Below are positions 62,726 through 64,000 of a stretch of DNA of 64,000 nucleotides, one piece after another; within the stretch, counting starts at the first letter, position 1; every line of letters starts with the position of its first letter. The position numbers were made by a program, and so were the translations under genes. Source of the stretch: Methylococcales bacterium (GTDB lineage: Bacteria > Pseudomonadota > Gammaproteobacteria > Methylococcales > Methylomonadaceae). The notes under the pieces are model-generated. The model saw nothing but the letters and a program-made list of their open reading frames with translations. It was not told the DNA's origin and searched no databases. The stretch covers positions 1 through 64,000 of the forward strand of contig JAPLRZ010000047.1 in assembly GCA_026398895.1 (NCBI GenBank). The letters are read 5' to 3'.

Positions 62726-63235
62726 TTAGGATTTATCGTGAAAGGTAGCTGTAAAACAATGCGCTAAAGCTTTGGCACAATACCGCTCAACAGTGCGTTG
62801 TGGTACAGCTAACGCCTCGGCAATTTCTTTGTGTGATAAGCCATCAACACGGTTGAGCAAAAACACATGACGATACACATCAGGTAAGGTTTCCAATGCC
62901 AGTAAACACTTGTTCAATAATAGCTGCCCATCCATTAATGTCTCAAGTGAGGGAAGTGGTGAAATGAGACTATCAGGTTCGATGTCATTCGGTTCGAGAT
63001 ACTGATGATGAACACTGGCACGATGGTGATAATCAAATCCCAGATTGGCAATGATTTTGTATAAATAAGCACGTGGATTATAAATAGCGGCGCAATCTGG
63101 ATGCTGTAATAAACGTAAATAGGCTTCTTGTACTAAATCTTCTGCTTCTGAATGAGCAATATGCGAATTAGCGAAAGCAACTAATTCCATACTATGACGG
63201 CGAAATAGTTTATCGAGTAATGGATGTTTAGGCAT
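62726..63235 (-). CDS. FecI-type ECF sigma factor
   Basis: 169 residues. Sigma-2: LDKLFRRHSMELVAFANSHI and HSEAEDLVQEAYLRLL. Sigma-4: LETLPDVYRHVFLLNRVDGLSHKEIAEALAVPQRTVERYC. First of the fecI-fecR-receptor set. It is expected to transcribe the receptor gene when the cognate siderophore binds. No clear Fur box is seen in 63236-63500. Confidence 0.9.
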   Translation of the reverse strand: MPKHPLLDKLFRRHSMELVAFANSHIAHSEAEDLVQEAYLRLLQHPDCAAIYNPRAYLYKIIANLGFDYHHRASVHHQYLEPNDIEPDSLISPLPSLETLMDGQLLLNKCLLALETLPDVYRHVFLLNRVDGLSHKEIAEALAVPQRTVERYCAKALAHCFTATFHDKS

Positions 63236-63500
63236 TATAAAGTTTGTCTACGGTATTCGTTAAGTACAGCTTCAAAATATAGCAAAAATTATGCCTAGTA
63301 TCTTATGTCCTTGGAATACTTGCTCTCTGTGCATTCTGCGCAGAGCTGCATTATTTAAACGGCGTGATATAACCTATTCAGTACGGTATATAACTTACAA
63401 TTATTCAGAAAACTATTGAGTATCTGTTTTTTATAGATAAACTACTGTGAGCTATTCCGTTCTGGAATACATTAAAAATACGATTTTTTGAGGAGGTCTT

Positions 63501-64000
63501 ATGTCTAAGTATTATTCCCGTCGTCGTTTTTTAGCCCATTCTAGTGTGGGCTTATTGGCTTTTGCAGGACTGCCGCACGTGTTGCAAGCTATGGAAGGTA
63601 TGCACGGTATGCCCAAAATCAGCCCTAATAAAGCGTCGCCTAATTTTAAACCCGATGTTGAAATAGAACTGTTTTGTAAGCCTAATTGGGTGAGCATTTT
63701 ACAGGGTAAAAAAACATGGGTACAACAATATTCCGCTCGTTTACTACAAGGTCCAAAAGAAACTGTCACTGAAATAGCAGGTTCATATCTAGGCCCGATT
63801 ATTCGTTTAAAAAAAGGTCAAAAAGTCCGTATTCATTTGCATAATGAATTGATACAGCCCACTGTCACGCACTGGCATGGGCTACACGTTCCTGCCAATA
63901 TGGACGGGCATCCACAATACACGATTGAACCCAATGAAACCTTGGTGTATGAGTTTGAGGTACTGAACCGCGCTAGTATGGCTATTTATCATCCGCATCC
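63501..64000 (+). CDS. Tat-exported multicopper oxidase (partial, runs off the right edge)
   Basis: The first 166 residues of a longer protein, starting at 63501 after a strong ribosome site (GAGGAGG). Twin-arginine signal YYSRRRFLAHSSVGLLAFAG. Cupredoxin domain 1: KVRIHLHNELIQPTVTHWHG, with copper ligands in HWHG, and HVPANMDGHPQYTIEPNETL; at the edge a further IYHPHP. A Met-rich stretch (MEGMHGMPK) follows the signal, as in copper-resistance oxidases. Resembles CueO/CopA types; which cannot be told from this part. Confidence 0.88.
   Translation, partial: MSKYYSRRRFLAHSSVGLLAFAGLPHVLQAMEGMHGMPKISPNKASPNFKPDVEIELFCKPNWVSILQGKKTWVQQYSARLLQGPKETVTEIAGSYLGPIIRLKKGQKVRIHLHNELIQPTVTHWHGLHVPANMDGHPQYTIEPNETLVYEFEVLNRASMAIYHPH

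Overview
The window is from a gammaproteobacterium of moderate GC content (judged by eye, not computed). The core gene neighbourhoods are gammaproteobacterial: rpmH-rnpA-yidD-yidC-mnmE next to dnaA, a Zur-type regulator beside a ZnuD-type receptor, YbiT, PpnP, UbiK, ComM, PriA, ComEC and a Maf-type pyrophosphatase. A SorAB-like sulfite dehydrogenase and several signalling remnants would fit a sulfur- or C1-metabolising lineage such as Thiotrichales or Methylococcales. No gene seen here settles the genus. No rRNA, tRNA, CRISPR array or riboswitch was recognised.

Layout. 0-3 kb: zinc uptake unit (zur, znuD), each gene preceded by a Zur-box-like palindrome. 3-9.6 kb: membrane cytochrome-like protein, RRM-like protein, ybiT, ppnP-NYN pair, and an SPFH protein followed by an NAD-kinase-like gene broken by one in-frame stop. 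9.6-13.5 kb: a two-gene module (ATPase with an EVE/PUA-like N-terminus, plus a PD-(D/E)XK nuclease) between intact comM and a decayed copy of the comM 3' end; it is a candidate defence module. 13.5-18 kb: ubiK, speE, xseA, a secreted His-tailed protein and an IS630-type element. 18-28.3 kb: LuxR-type regulator, phosphoribosyltransferase, mnmE-yidC-yidD-rnpA-rpmH reading away from dnaA, then an EAL-domain remnant where dnaN often lies, then a two-component system.

29-39.7 kb is the most distinctive metabolic region. It holds an SDR dehydrogenase, a two-subunit CoA-transferase-like enzyme, an unrelated cassette (membrane/Ig-like protein, unknown protein, M15-type peptidase, secreted protein), a sulfite dehydrogenase pair, an unrecognised Cys/His-rich protein, a ComA-type phosphosulfolactate synthase, and an aspartase/fumarase-superfamily lyase overlapping it. 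ComA joins sulfite to phosphoenolpyruvate. In Xanthobacter, a ComA homologue and aspartase/fumarase-superfamily enzymes make coenzyme M through sulfoacrylate and cysteate. This cluster may therefore make a C3 sulfonate, with SorAB removing excess sulfite; that is inference.

40-53 kb: priA, maf-type gene, DUF2062 protein, comEC, purC, a metallophosphoesterase, a GmrSD-like (DUF262/DUF1524) protein with an AT-rich palindromic leader, and a small operon of hydrolases and hypothetical proteins. 53.8-57.4 kb: two polytopic envelope proteins, one ArnT/PMT-like. 57.8-64 kb: an iron-uptake unit (FecI-FecR-TonB receptor with STN domain, PepSY membrane protein) and the start of a Tat-exported multicopper oxidase.

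The intergenic regions carry many short palindromic repeats. At least three (9.8, 42.2 and 45.8 kb) have ends like the terminal inverted repeats of the IS630 element at 17.1-18.0 kb and lie between TA dinucleotides, so they look like a MITE family mobilised by that transposase. Two of these repeats or their ends touch stop codons (priA, purC), and a copy of the purC leader lies 7.5 kb away.
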